In this document: positions 10,271 through 21,394 of the stretch, in pieces | Layout of the letters: each line of letters opens with the position of its first letter | Position numbering within the stretch: the stretch's first letter is position 1 | From: Voacanga thouarsii | Taxonomy: Eukaryota > Streptophyta > Magnoliopsida > Gentianales > Apocynaceae | Reading direction: 5' to 3' | NCBI GenBank assembly: GCA_026120185.1 | Contig: JANUWF010000008.1 | Location: forward strand, 1,116,001-1,180,000 | Length of the DNA: 64,000 nt | Notes under the pieces: generated by a model | What the model was told of the DNA's origin: nothing | The model's database searches: none | What the model saw: the letters and a program-made list of their open reading frames with translations, nothing else | Made by a program: the position numbers and the translations under genes

Positions 10271-10736
10271 TCAAAGGGTTTAGTTCACTTTAGTCTATTA
10301 GCTCTTAGGATGCTTCAATATAAAGGACATAGGTTGACAACTTTAATGAACACTTAGAGGTCAGGAGACAAGTAGAATATAAAGGTGTTCACAATACACA
10401 ACAAGAAAAGATAATTTGGAGAATATAATGTAATGGTTACATGAGTAACATTATTGTTCAAGCCACATTTTTTGTTTGAGACATTTCATCAAACATATGG
10501 TGTTCATAGAGTAAATGGTCATTGAGACTTTTTATCAAACACCTTATGTGCAAGATTTTTCTATGGAACTTTGTAAGAAAATTTCTTCCCAAACAAGCCC
10601 AATATAATCACAATAACAAAAATCAATGTATTCCATAGGATCTTTCTTCAACAAATCATTCTCATTCCCCCCCCCCCATTTATCCAAGAATCTCAAGATC
10701 AAACAACACTCTAGATGGAGATATAAGCTTATCCTT
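10271..10736 (-). other. G1 leader (5' untranslated part), non-coding
   Basis: This stretch lies on the minus strand between the G1 primer site and its gag, displaced from gag by the solo LTR. It is AT-rich, has no substantial reading frame and contains a C-run near 10670. I see nothing else in it. Confidence 0.6.
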
Positions 10737-10748
10737 GCTCTGATACCA
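10737..10748 (-). other. G1 primer binding site (tRNA-iMet type)
   Basis: The minus strand reads TGGTATCAGAGC, a perfect match to the usual plant initiator-methionine tRNA primer site. It shows that G1's 5' LTR lies at higher coordinates, starting about 4 bp further on. Confidence 0.9.
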
Positions 10749-10752
10749 AATT

Positions 10753-11735
10753 TGATATGAGCTTAAGGCAGGAAATCTTTTTAGATCTAAAAGTAGCTTC
10801 TGTCTTGAACTTTTTGTATAGGATAAGAACTACAAGACAAGTAAGAAAGGCTATAAAAGACATAAAGAGATCAAAGAAAGTAACAAAGGAAATACCTTTT
10901 CTACAAACAAAGAACCCTAAAAGAACTTAGCTTTTAGAACCCCAAATTTAGTAGATTAGGTCTACCACAACAACACCTTAGAACCCTTGACTTATCAATA
11001 AATCAAGAACTAAAAAGATAGGAAATTGTGGGCATTCAAACAAGAAACAACAAGAACCCTAAATGACTTACAAGAAGAACCTTTGTTGATTTCTTAGTTA
11101 AATTTTCCGTTAAATGTATAGACACTTACTTAAGGGTGGACTAAGCCCTTAGGTTGGTCTTGGATTGAAGTTGAACAAGGAATCTCTCCATGCTTCAAGT
11201 CTTCAAGATGAATCTTCATTCATGTTAAAAAAATATGGAATTTTGTTCCCTTATTCTTACAATACAAAGTCTATATAATGGTATTCTATTCCTGAACTGA
11301 AATACTTTTTAAATATTACAAAATGACTCCAAAAATAGCTAAAAAACATCAGGGGTTTGGATCAAGAGTGGGGCCTGTGCTAGGTAGGGCTGGTAGGGTC
11401 GGTGCCAGGTACATTCTGGAGGAACATTACCTTTCACAAAAATAGCTAAAAAAAAAAAAATGTCTGGGGTTTGGATCCAGAGTGGGGTCGGTGCCAAATA
11501 GGGCTAAAAGGGTTGGCGCTAGGTCCATTCTGCTGGAATTGTGCTTGCATCACAAAATTGAGAGTTTATCTAGTCCACACCCGGCACCTGTTTGGGCTCT
11601 TGGGATTGGCATGGGTACGCTCTGCTGGGCGTCATTTCTGCGTGAACAGCTTCCAATTGACGTCCTTCGTACATGAGCAGCATGGTCTATTCTCGATCCT
11701 CTTCCGGCAATATCTATACACTATCCCACCTTAAA
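10753..11735 (-). mobile_element. G1 5' LTR, minus strand (outer boundary approximate)
   Basis: It lies next to the G1 primer site. Its primer-side end reads TGATATGAGC on the plus strand, as an LTR ending in CA would. The opposite end is uncertain, because the copia S relic begins somewhere near 11740 and no target-site repeat could be assigned. A minus-strand TATA-like TTATATAG lies near 11271-11278. A GC-rich tandem duplication occupies 11331-11552. No coding. Confidence 0.55.
11331..11552. repeat. 107-bp imperfect tandem duplication, GC-rich
   Basis: Two copies begin AAAAATAGCTAAAA (11331 and 11438). Both carry GGGGTTTGGATC, GAGTGGGG, a GGTGCC-containing stretch and an AGGTxCATTCTG motif. 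A poly-A run separates the copies. Confidence 0.8.
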
Positions 11736-11739
11736 TGAG

Positions 11740-11904
11740 CTTGTAGATATGCATGAAGATTGAATTAGAATTGTTTGGAGCGGGCTTTCGTCAACGGACT
11801 GGGCAAGCTCGACTTTGCTTTGGCTTCATCCTCTCCCCCTTCTTGAGCTTGATCCTCATGTCTAGATTGATTCCTATCACCACTACTCTTTTCTTTTTTG
11901 ATAC
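11740..11904 (-). pseudogene. Copia S: fragment after integrase, truncated before RT
   Basis: This minus-strand continuation of the copia S reading contains a charged linker (KKGERMKPKQSRACP-like in one frame) of the kind between copia integrase and RT. The RT core itself is not present: sequence of a different character, assigned to the G1 LTR, begins near 11740. Confidence in the exact breakpoint is low. Confidence 0.4.
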
Positions 11905-12627
11905 CTACATCATTATCATTATATTTGATTCATCAAATACAATATGTATGAATTCTTCCACACATAGAGTTCTTTTATTGTATACTCTATATGTCTTTTT
12001 GTTGGAAGAATATCTAAGAAATATAACTTGATCAAATTTACTATCATATTTTCTAAGATTTTCTCGAGTATTGAGGACAAAACATTTGCATCCGAAAACT
12101 TTAAAGTAGGAAATGGATGGAACTTTGACAAATATGAGTTCAAATGGAGTTTTTCTTAGAAAGGGTCTTAGCATAACATGATTGATAATATAGAAAGTTG
12201 TATTCATAGCTTCAGCCCAAAAGTATTTTGGAAGGGAATTTTCACAAAGCATTGATCTTACCATTTCTTGTAATGTTCTATTTTTCCTCTTAATTACACC
12301 ATTTTGTTGAGGAGTTTTAGCTGCTGAAAAATTGTGTGAAACACCAATTTCATCACACAATTTCATAAAGTCATGGTTGCGAAATTCTCTACTATTGTCA
12401 CTTCTCAATGAAATCAATTTGCAACCAAGGAAGTTTTGAATACGTTTGAGTAGTATGGAAAATTCAGAGAAGGCTTCATATTTTTTAACAAGAAATAAAA
12501 TCCAAGTGAATCTTGAGAAGTCATCTACAATTACATAGGCATAACTCTTATCACCAAGACTAGTGGTCCTCATTGATCCAAACAAATCCATGTGTATAAG
12601 TTCTAGAGATTTTGATGTTGAAATCAT
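11905..12627 (-). pseudogene. Copia S integrase core, open but with catalytic Glu changed
   Basis: A 240-residue open reading matches the copia integrase core. It has the first catalytic Asp in HMDLFGSM, the second in SLRSDNSREF and the NG-x2-x-RKNRT box where the catalytic Glu should be. Here that box reads NGVIKRKNRT, so the Glu is replaced by Lys (one G-to-A change would do it). Downstream FWAEAMNT and FGCKCFVLN segments are typical. Without the Glu, strand transfer activity is not expected. It belongs with the gag and protease pieces further up the minus strand. Confidence 0.85.
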
Positions 12628-12812
12628 TTTCTTGGGTTTAAAAGAGATTTTGGTTTATTTTCCAAATTAGTAAGCATCACATACCCATTTTTAACAAATC
12701 TCATATTGGGCAGTCCTCTAACAAGATGATCCTTTAAGGATAATTTGTTTAGCAAATCGATAGATACATAGCCTAACCTTCTATGACAAAGGTAGCAATC
12801 ATTGTCATTCAT
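12624..12812 (-). pseudogene. Copia S pre-integrase (zinc-binding) segment
   Basis: A 62-residue reading contains CHRRLGYVSIDLLNKL, the GAG-pre-integrase box that usually reads WHRRLGH. Here the second His is Tyr. It overlaps the integrase frame by 4 bp, so a small frameshift separates them. Confidence 0.75.
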
Positions 12813-13016
12813 AGAGAGTCATCTAATATTCTAAGCCACAAGATCATCAAGATAAAGTACATACACATTTCCAACACAGTTAGCAACAAACATAGTCTTA
12901 TTGTTGGAACTATCCATGGTGATGCAAGAATCTTTTTCAAAAACAACTTTGCAACCATTACCACATAGTCGGCTAATGCTAAGCAGATTTTACTTTAATT
13001 CATCAACTAATAACAC

Positions 13017-13217
13017 TTATTTGATGATGGTAGAGGATCCTTTACTAATATTACCTATCCCCAGAATCTTTCCCTTCTTTTTGTCTCCAAATGTGATAAA
13101 TCTATCATTTGTAACTTGAATATTTTTCAACAATCTGACATTTTCAGTCATGTGCCTTGGGCATTCACTATCCAAAAACCACTTTGTGGAGCTCATCATG
13201 TTCGATAGATGTTCCAA
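13017..13217 (-). pseudogene. Copia S aspartic protease, active site altered
   Basis: A 66-residue reading contains KWFLDSECPRHMT. Copia proteases normally have DSG at this point; the Gly is replaced by Glu (DSE), so it should be inactive. The following ITFGDKKKGKILGIGNI segment is the usual second half of the fold. Confidence 0.8.
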
Positions 13218-13245
13218 TGCATAAGATGGAAGAGTGATTTAGTAC

Positions 13246-13784
13246 TCATACCTTCTTGGGTCTACGGGGGTTAGTAATAGTTCTTTTTACCTTCCAAGTC
13301 ATTTTTGTACCAAATTCCACTTTGTTCCTTACATGACACTTAGATGCTTTGTGTCTAGATTTTCTACAACATGTGCAACAATTGTGTGTCATATTTGAAG
13401 TGCTAGCATTTACAAAGTAGGGTCTATGATTTTCAGCTTTGATTTTATGCTTATACCTAATAACATTTTGATTTCCTGCTGTGTTGTGCACCGAGTAACT
13501 TTTCTAAATTATTTTTGCCATTTGTGAATTTTTTAAAGCATGCGGTGAGGTCATCAACTCTACTTTTAATATCATTAAAATTACTGACCATATTTTCAAG
13601 AGAAAGCACTTTGTCACACAAACATTTATTTTTCAAAGACATACAATGCAAGATGCTTAGGACAACATCCTTTTCAATATTTGAGCACATAACGAAATCA
13701 AATAAAACATTGTTTTCATTTAACAGCTTTCGATTTTCACTTAAAAATGAATCAATTTTCACTTTATTTCCTTGTTTATTCTAG
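13246..13784 (-). pseudogene. Copia S gag C-terminal part: coiled coil and second zinc knuckle
   Basis: Two frames meet here. At 13457-13762 there is a Leu/Asn/Lys-rich segment with heptad-like spacing (SENRKLLNENNVLFDFV, then SLENMVSNFNDIKSRVDDL), as found in the long Gag of Sirevirus-type copia. At 13246-13491 a CCHC knuckle, CTCCRKSRHKASKC, precedes a basic tail. The order knuckle, coiled coil, knuckle supports the Sirevirus-like reading. Confidence 0.7.
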
Positions 13785-14997
13785 ATAGCTTTTTAAGCTC
13801 ATGAAACATGTTGAAAAATATCTCATTCGGGTCATCAAGCTTTTCATAATCAAATTCATGTAATTTAGACATTAAATTTAGAGATATGGGATTTACCTTA
13901 TCCTCCATGGTCATGAAGCAAATATTTATTTTTTCATTTTTAAATTCATAGCTTTCTTCAGTCTCAGATTCAGCTTGGTTTCAAGTGCCAATAAACTCTT
14001 TTCCTTTTTTCATCTTTGTGTCTTTCCTTTTCTTCTTGAATTGCTTAGCTTTCTTTTCTTTCACTACTGGACAGTCAGCGATAAACTACTCTATGCTTTT
14101 GCATTCAAAACATTGAGGCTTGAAGGAGGAATTTTGTCCTTTCTTTTTGATAACCTTCCTACCCTTTTTGAAGTAGCCTTTTTTGAACATTTTTCTAAAC
14201 TTTCTGGCAACCATAGCCAACTCTTCTATATCTAAATCAGTACCATTGTCACTATTAGTTTGATCACTGTTAGCTTCTTCATCAACCGCTTTTAAGGCAG
14301 TTCCTCGTTTCCCTTTGTCATCATCATCAAGCTCTTGAAACCTTTTAAGTTTCATTTCATGGGTCAAGAGAGAGTAGATTAGCTCTTCAGTTGGTAAGCT
14401 ATTTAAGTTTTTAGATTCCTCTATAGCAAAGATTTTTGGTTGCCAACCTTTTGGCAAAGTATCAAACAGTTTTCTATTTTGCACACCGAGGGAATAAATT
14501 TTTCCATAAGCCTTTAGTTCATTCATGATATTTTTGAATCGAGTAAGAATATCAGTTATGTTCTCACTTGGCTTCATAGTGAATAGTTCATAGTTTTGGA
14601 CTAAAAGTCCTAGCTTCGATTCCTTCACTTTATTAGTCCTTTCATGGGCGACCTCAAATAATCTCCATATGTCATTGGCAAAATCACAACCACTCACATG
14701 GTTGTATTCATTCGTATCAAGTGAACAATATAGAATATTCATCGCCTAATAGTTTATGGTCATTTTAGCATTGTCATCATTGTTGCATTCATCACTTTGT
14801 TTAGGCACTATTTTGCCTTCAACAGCTTTGGTTTGGACAAATGGTCCTTTTTCAATCAGATTCCACAGTTTAAAATTAATTGAGCACATATATATCTTCA
14901 TTCTATTTTTTTAGAATGTGTAGTTTCTTCCATTGAATAGAGGAGGTCTATTTGTTGAAGACCCTTTGATGTAAGGGAGCGTAGATGTGTTTGCCAT
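13785..14997 (-). pseudogene. Copia S gag, broken
   Basis: The frame starts at an ATG at 14997 (MANTSTLPYIKGSSTNRPPL), 48 bp inside the primer site. An in-frame stop follows NGRNYTF, and another precedes the main open piece at 14086-14742. That piece holds the capsid-like region (CSLDTNEYNHVSGCDFANDIW, LPKGWQPKIFAIEES) and a basic region ending in CFEC, where a stop interrupts the first knuckle. The acidic and basic tail continues to about 13785. The composition resembles Sirevirus Gag. Confidence 0.8.
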
Positions 14998-15045
14998 ATG
15001 GATCTTTTCTACAAGGCTATTAAACTGAAGATAGTGTAGACTAAA

Positions 15046-15057
15046 GCTATGATAGCA
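15046..15057 (-). other. Copia S primer binding site, degenerate
   Basis: The minus strand reads TGCTATCATAGC, two mismatches from the usual TGGTATCAGAGC. It lies 2 bp from the LTR end and just upstream of gag. Confidence 0.7.
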
Positions 15058-15059
15058 AT

Positions 15060-16365
15060 TGATAACCTTAGAGGGGAGTGAATAAGGTTTATGACAAATA
15101 AATGCAAATTAAAATTTTGAAGTCTTTTGGAAAGGACTAACTGAATGGCGGAGTTGTTTTGTGGCTTTTAGGAGTGCAGACAAAGATCTCTTAAATTAGT
15201 ACAAAATGATGAGAGGGATAGTATGAAATAAAGATGGGTAGTTGAGCTATCAATAACAAGCTTACTACATAATGAAAGAGTTTTAAATGAACCATTGATT
15301 TTAGTGAAAAAAGTAATGCATTTAAGATTTGATAACCAGTGAAAATGCAGCAAGAAATTCGGACAAAGTGCATAAGAGTAGGCTCAACAATTTATAGTGG
15401 TTCGATCTTTAAATGATCTACATCCACTACCTTAAGTTCACACTTAAGGATTTCAACACAGCTCACTAAAACCTTTTCCCAAATGAATAGTAGTAGGTGA
15501 CACCAATCTTACACAAAAGGAATACCACACTTAGTTTTACATCCAACTTCTTTAAACATAATACTCAAGGCTCACCTCAATTAGGTTTTACCTCCTTAAC
15601 CTTGATACAAAGCGTATTTTAGAAAGAGTCCAAAGATATCTCACAAATTGAGTAGAATATGAATAACTAAGCGTCAATACCTTTTACCTTTGGAGGAATT
15701 TATTTCACTTTGAAGCACAAATAAAATGGGAGATTTTTGTACTCTAAAGTGTAAGAAAGTTTTTGAGAGAGATAGCATAAAAATCTGCTTTAAAATCGAG
15801 CTTTAGAAGTTTTTTAAAGAGCTAATCCTGAAGTCTCAATGGCTAGTAACATCTAGTTACTACTGTCAAGATTTTCAGGGTTTTGGATTCACAAAGTAAA
15901 AGGATGTCCGTTCAAAATATGAGTCCAAACAGCCCTTTTCACAAAGAGATATATTGAAAAAAGAAACACTACAGATCATTGGATGATATTTTGGATTTAG
16001 AAGTCCATCCAAAACCACCTCAACCAAAAATTCAGATTTTGAAATATCCTTTTCTTTTGAAATATTTTTTTTAAGTGTTTCAAGGTAAAACAAAACTGAT
16101 CATAATGTAAAAAGACATAGAAATTTACAGTTAATACCTTAATAACAATTCCTAGTCTACGATTCTTCTCAAGGACTTCTTGGAATGCAATCTCTTATGT
16201 TGGTACTTGATCAACCATTCTTAGATTCTATTGCTCAAGAGTTGCTTAGCAAACTCATTTGCATGCCTTGGAAGAAGTGAAGTTAAAATATGTCCTATCG
16301 CATATAGATTATACGTGTTAATCCATATCAATGTTTGTCATAAATCAAAATATAGGAGAATATCA
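15060..16365 (-). mobile_element. Copia S 5' LTR (about 1.3 kb)
   Basis: On the plus strand the unit runs from TGATAACC to GAATATCA, giving TG...CA ends on the minus strand with a short inverted repeat (TGATA/TATCA). It abuts the copia S primer site. The sequence has the TTATAGTGGTTCGATC and CTACATCCACTACC stretch common in Sirevirus-type LTRs. The 3' LTR that should lie below 11740 is not seen. Immediately outside (16366) the sequence becomes the T0 gag. Confidence 0.8.
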
Positions 16366-16379
16366 TTTGGGCTAATGTG

Positions 16380-17370
16380 TGCGACATTCTACACCCATGC
16401 TAGAAACTAAGGATAGGCCAGAGCAAGAGGTAGCATCTGAGCGTCCCACGGAGGTGATACTGGGACAGGTATTTAACAAAATGATGGAGATCCTTCAAAC
16501 TCTATTTGAAAGGAAGATACCTAAGGAAGAGGACGAAGCCTTGGAGTTCTTCCTCAAGTTTTAGCCACCAACCTTTCATGGTGAGGTAGAGCAAGACCAG
16601 AAAACAGAACAATGGGTAGAACAGATGGAGGATATGTTCTCCACTGTGAACTATATAGTGAAACATATTGTGAAGTTTGCAGCCTTCAGGCTGACAGGTC
16701 TGGCATGTGATTGGTGGTAATGTGTCCATGAGGATTGAGAAAGTTTTGATCAGGACTAGACATAGAACAACATCGTAGAGGCTTTCGGGAAGAATACATA
16801 CCGCAGTAGATAGTGAAGAAGAAGAAAGACGAGTTCCAAATCCTCAAACAGAGAAGTATGACGGTGGCACAGTCTGCAAGCCACTTTAACCAACTGTTAA
16901 AGTATTGCAAGAGGCTGATAGACACGGAGCAGAATAGGACCCCAGCAGTTTGTTAAAGGGCTAAGATAGGAGTTGAGGTGAGCATTGATGCCTTTCCCAC
17001 CGACAACCTACACTCCTACTGTTGATGTAGCAACTCGAATCGAAAAAGAAGACAATAACAAGATAGCCCATAGACCTCAGCAGCCGATGAGGCCAGCCCC
17101 TTTCAGCCATTTAGCAAAAGACCTGTAAGGTAGCAATTTAGAAACTAAAGAAAATAAACCTAAACTCTTTTGGTGGGAACTGCCACGAATTTGCCAACAT
17201 ACAGGTACTGTGGAAAAAGATGGCATGTATAGAAAGATTACTGGTTAAAGGGGAATGCTTGAAGATGTTATAATTGTAGGGATACCACCCATTTGAGGAA
17301 TAACTGCCCAAAGCCACTGAAATTTGGGTAAAGAGCAGCAGCTTAATCAACTGGCAGAAATAGAGAAGTA
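16380..17370 (+). pseudogene. T0 gypsy gag, degenerate
   Basis: The reading is collinear with T1 gag: a VILGQVFNKMMEILQTL helix, the EDEALEFFLKF stretch, QWVEQMEDMF and an intact CCHC knuckle CYNCRDTTHLRNNC at 17266-17307. Stops and small indels are scattered through it. The 5' end of gag, the leader, the primer site and the 5' LTR of T0 are missing; copia S lies at the junction. Confidence 0.85.
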
Positions 17371-17439
17371 GTAGCTAGAGTCTCGAGAAGCGAAGGACAT
17401 AAGCCCCAAGTAAAGGCTAAGGTTTTCGCCATAAACTGG

Positions 17440-17765
17440 AAAGAGGTTGGAGATGGTACAGTCATAGTGGAAAGTAACTCGTTATCTAAGGTTATTCTAT
17501 TTTCATTTTAATAGACTTTGGTACAACACATTCTTACATAAATCAATGTAGTCCATGTCGTTTAGGTTGGGACGGGTTAGAATTGCCCTACACCTTGTTG
17601 GTTAGCACTCATTTAGGAAAATCAGTAGAAGCAAGAAAATATGTGCATGACTGTAACGTAAAAGTGGGGAAAGAGAACTTTAAAGCAGATCTTATTATAT
17701 TACCCATAGAAGATTATAAGTTAATATTGGGAATGGATTGTTTAGCAAAGTATGGGGTTAGCAAG
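17440..17765 (+). pseudogene. T0 protease domain, cut by an internal deletion
   Basis: The frame gives an FGTTHSYI-type active-site region, the LPYTLLVSTHLGKSVEARKYV middle and the DLIILPIEDYKLILGMDCLAKYG end of Tekay-like proteases. At about 17762 the homology to T1 jumps from the end of protease straight to the region after RT. The same open frame therefore continues out of frame into former pol. Confidence 0.8.
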
Positions 17766-18340
17766 TTACTACCCCTGTTTCATCAAAGGGTTTTCTACGT
17801 TGGCTTCCCTAATAACGCGGTTGTTGAGGAAGGATGTGCTATTTATCTAGAATAAGAAGTTTGAAAAGAATTTCCAAGAACTCAAGAGAAGATTGATGAC
17901 AACACCTGTGCTAAGCTTACCAGAGCAAAGTAAACCTTATGCTATCTCTACTGTTGCATCTAAGGAAGGGTTGAGAGTAGTGTTGATGCAAGAAAGAAAG
18001 GTCATAGCATATACATCCAGGAAGTTGAAACCACAAGAAGTCAACTACCCAACAAGTGATCGACAATTAGCTGCTATAATATTTACCCTAAAGAAATGGA
18101 GACACTACTTATATAGGATAGAGTTTGAAATCTTCACTGATCAGAAGAGCCTAAAGTACATATTTACACAAAAGGAGCTGAACCTTAGACAATAGAGGTG
18201 GATGGAGTTTCTAGAAGAGTACAAATGTCCAATCAACTATACCTCTGAAAGGCCAACGTGGTAGTTGATGCTTTAAGTCAAAAAGTGAAGATGACTAGTT
18301 TAAGGATGTAGGAGGTAAAAGCTGTAGAGGAAGTCTTGGT
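17766..18340 (+). pseudogene. T0 end of RT and RNase H; RT core deleted
   Basis: After the junction the second frame reads [20 protein letters not shown], then the LKRRLMTTPVLSLPE and SKEGLRVVLMQERKVIAYTSRKL stretch of gypsy RNase H, and the EFEIFTDQKSLKYIF and [15 protein letters not shown] segments. Compared with T1 (28060 to 29080), about 1 kb is missing, including the whole RT palm with the FIDD motif. Confidence 0.85.
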
Positions 18341-18349
18341 CTAAGAAAC

Positions 18350-19832
18350 GAAAGTGAAAGAATGAAAGATTTGCATAAGTAATTTAAGATTGATACCAGA
18401 TTTGAAATAAGAGATAATCAAGGCTAAATAGAATATTGTGAAGTTTCAAAAATTTAAGGAAATGGTGGTGAGCAGGGGAGGAAAAGATTTTTGGGTGGAT
18501 GAAGTTGAAGTCTGATACTTGCATAATCACATGTGTATACCTGAGGAAAAAGAGTTGAGAAAAAAGATTTTGAAGGAAGCTCACAGGAGTATATCTACGA
18601 TTCATCCTGGGAAAGGAAAAATGTATCAAGGTTTGAAGGGAGTTTTTTGTGGCTGAGAATGAAGAAAGATGTGGTAAGGTATATTTCGACTTGTCTAACC
18701 TGTTAGAAGGTCAAAGTTGAGCATAAGAAACTAGTTGGAATATTACAACCACTACCAATACCCGAATAGAAATGAGAAGAAGTGATGATGGATTTTGTCA
18801 CTGGACTCCTTATAACGAAAGGTCAAAATGATGCAATATAGGTAGTGGTGGATAGATTGGCTAAGACAACACACTTCATACCAGTAAATGTGATGGACTT
18901 ATTGGACAAACCGACTCAGACTTACATACAAAAGATAGTGAGATTATATAGGTTACCTTCAAGCATTATGTTAGATCGGGATTCGAGGTTTACTTAACGA
19001 TTTTGGGAGAAATTCCAAGAATCTATGAGATCAAAGTTAAAGTTTAGCACAATGACTCATCCTCAAACAAATGAACAATCAAAAAATGTTATTCGGATTC
19101 TAGAGGATATGTTGAGGGTATGTATTTTAGATTTTTAGGACCAATTAATTGATTGTATGGCCTATGCTGAGCTTGCCTACAACAATAGTTTCTAGGTGTC
19201 AATTGGGATGGCACCATACAAGGCATTATATGGAAGGAAATGTCAAGTGCCATTATATTGGGGATGGGTAGAAGATAGACAGATTAATAAGGTTGGAGAG
19301 ATATGCATACAGGAGATGGCAACTAAGGGGAAGATGATATAGGAACGATTAAAGGAAGCGTAAAGTCGACAAAAGAGTTACACCGATAATAGAATGGGAG
19401 AATTTGAGTTCTACGTAGAAGATCAAACATTTTTGAAGTTGACTCCAAGTAGAGGACACCTAAAGAATCCGAAAGGAGGGAAGTTGAGTTTGAAATATTT
19501 AGGACCATTTTCGATTACCGAAAGGATTAGACTGGTGGCATATCGCTTGGATTTATCGGAGGGTTTAAATGGAATACATCATATTTTCTATGTGTTGCAA
19601 TTAAAGAAATACCATCCTGATCCAGAGTATGTAGTTAATGAGGAACCATTGATTCCGTGACTTGATCTAAGTTATGTCGAGAAGCCAATAAAGATTTGAG
19701 ACAGAAGTATTAAAACACTTTGAAATAAGCAAACTCCAATTGTAAAATTTTTGTAGGATCATCATAGTACAAAAGATGCTACTTGGGAGATTGAGGAATG
19801 GGTAAGGTGGAAATATCCAGAGATACTTTGAG
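18350..19832 (+). pseudogene. T0 integrase and chromodomain-like tail, degenerate
   Basis: Integrase is recognisable piecewise from NLRLIPDLK through the CLTC-type zinc region and the catalytic core, with many stops. The open piece 19394-19660 carries the GPY/F module (KYLGPFSITERI) and VLQLKKYHPDPEYVV. A chromodomain-like end (KDATWEIEEWV) stops near 19832. The order and wording match T1, so T0 is an older relative of the same clade. Confidence 0.85.
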
Positions 19833-19870
19833 GTATGACCTAGAAGGAATTTTGGGGGCGAAATTCTTCT

Positions 19871-19885
19871 AAGAGGAGAAGAAAA
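19871..19885 (+). other. T0 polypurine tract
   Basis: AAGAGGAGAAGAAAA lies directly before the TGACACCCC start of the T0 3' LTR, in the same place as the T1 tract. Confidence 0.8.
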
Positions 19886-21120
19886 TGACACCCCACCTGA
19901 AATGCACCTAGAAGTGGGGAAAACACGTTGTACAAGTAGCATGGCATCCTTGCACATACACATATTAGTTATTGCATGAATAAAGTTAATTGAGCAAGAT
20001 AGAGGAGGAATTACAGTGGTTTAGTAAAGATTAAGAAAACACCACTTGAAATAATAGGGGATTCAACATTCTATGTGAAAATAATTAGTTGGAAGATTAT
20101 ATTTTGTGTATGAATATAGGTATATTTTGGTATTTAGTTATTTGAGTGCCTATTAATTAAAATAATAAATAATTTTGATAACTAATTATTATTTGATTAA
20201 TTCATTTAAATGTGTAGAAATATAATTGTTATAGCATAACGAAATATTTGGACATTTGACATTGTATGAATTTTAAAATTTATTTTACTATCTTATTTAT
20301 GTGTTAATAATTTAGGAAGTAATTAAATTAAGGACTAGCAAACTCTCTCACTTATTCATTTTATTTCCTATTAAGAGAAAAATTGAATTTTCTTACTCTA
20401 ATTATTTGTTCAAGCTAGGAAAATATTTTGAGGTGACACCTAAGCTTCCAAAAGCCTTGGTGGTACCAGATAGGAAGAGGAGATGGAGAAAAACCTAATT
20501 CTTGTATAATTGGGATAAATTATCTTGAAGAGATTTATTAAATTCCAATCCTTTAATGTTGAGGAAAATCTTAGGGAATATTCTCTCCTATTCCTACTCT
20601 ATTCTGCCACCACCTAGCCCTCTAAACCCCCTAAGATTATGATTAATTAATTAAAGGAAGATTTTTATTAGTTAAACCTTCAGAAAATAGTATTTTTCCC
20701 TTAATTCTTTTTCCTTTTCCTTCTATTTTCTAAACCTAGTATAATTCATCTATAAAAGCTAATCCAAATCAGTTTTTGGAGCCCAAAATTCTCCTTCTAG
20801 CCATATCTCTCTCTCTCACCCTTCCCAACTACGCAAAATTTTCCTTGTGGCATTAAATTTGTTGTTTCAATTGTTTACGAAAAATTTTGCACAAGGCCAA
20901 ATACTTGAAGCATCATTCTTAGGTTAAAATCTTGAAGATTTAGGTGGAAACAAAAGCTAGAAAACACCTTCTACCATTCCTAAGAGTGATAGAGGTTGGT
21001 GTGACAATAACTATGGATCTAAAGCATTCTTTTCTTTAATTTTCCTTAGTACCACCACTATAGGCCAAAATTAGGGTTTTGCTGAATAAATTGTTAAAAT
21101 GTTTTTCTAGACCATAGATG
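19886..21120 (+). mobile_element. T0 3' LTR (family D), first part
   Basis: It starts TGACACCCCACC directly after the T0 polypurine tract and is interrupted at 21121 by the family-B solo LTR; the rest lies at 41961-44177. The two parts total about 3.45 kb. A weak tRNA-like trace (TGGTTTAGTAAAGATTAAG, then GGATTCAACATTC) lies near 20015-20085. Confidence 0.85.
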
Positions 21121-21156
21121 TAACACCCCTACTAAAATTACAGCGGAAGCATATCA

Positions 21157-21197
21157 ACACCGGTTGTCACTCCGTCTAGTTACCCAGACAAGGGGTC
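21157..21197 (-). other. Two terminal hairpins of family-B LTR
   Basis: On the minus strand the first stem is GTCT/AGAC (within 21172-21197) and the second CAAC/GTTG (21157-21168). The bases differ from families A, C and D but pairing is kept. Confidence 0.5.
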
Positions 21198-21389
21198 TTT
21201 TTAATGAAAATCAACAGAATATGCAAGTCCAGAATCATACAACAACCCATACTGATTGTCAAGTGTGCACAAGTAATAAAGAATTTCATACATGAAAGTT
21301 TCCATTCAACCTCAGTAATAAGGTACATTATCTAAAAAGGGAAACGTCTGAACCTATTTTGCTGTCACTGTGGTATCGTCCTCTATCCA

Positions 21390-21394
21390 TAGGT
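21390..21394. repeat. T1 target-site duplication, left copy
   Basis: TAGGT precedes T1's 5' LTR; the identical TAGGT follows its 3' LTR at 38787-38791. Confidence 0.95.

Larger units (their letters stand above)
21121..21394 (-). mobile_element. Family-B solo LTR, 3'-end part (minus strand)
   Basis: It begins TGTAACACCCC on the plus strand. Read on the minus strand this is the LTR end, recognisable from AAAAGACCCCTTGTC and the two terminal hairpins. It is interrupted at 21395 by T1; the rest lies at 38792-41960. The direct repeat ATAGATG stands at both outer ends (21114-21120 and 41961-41967). Confidence 0.85.
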
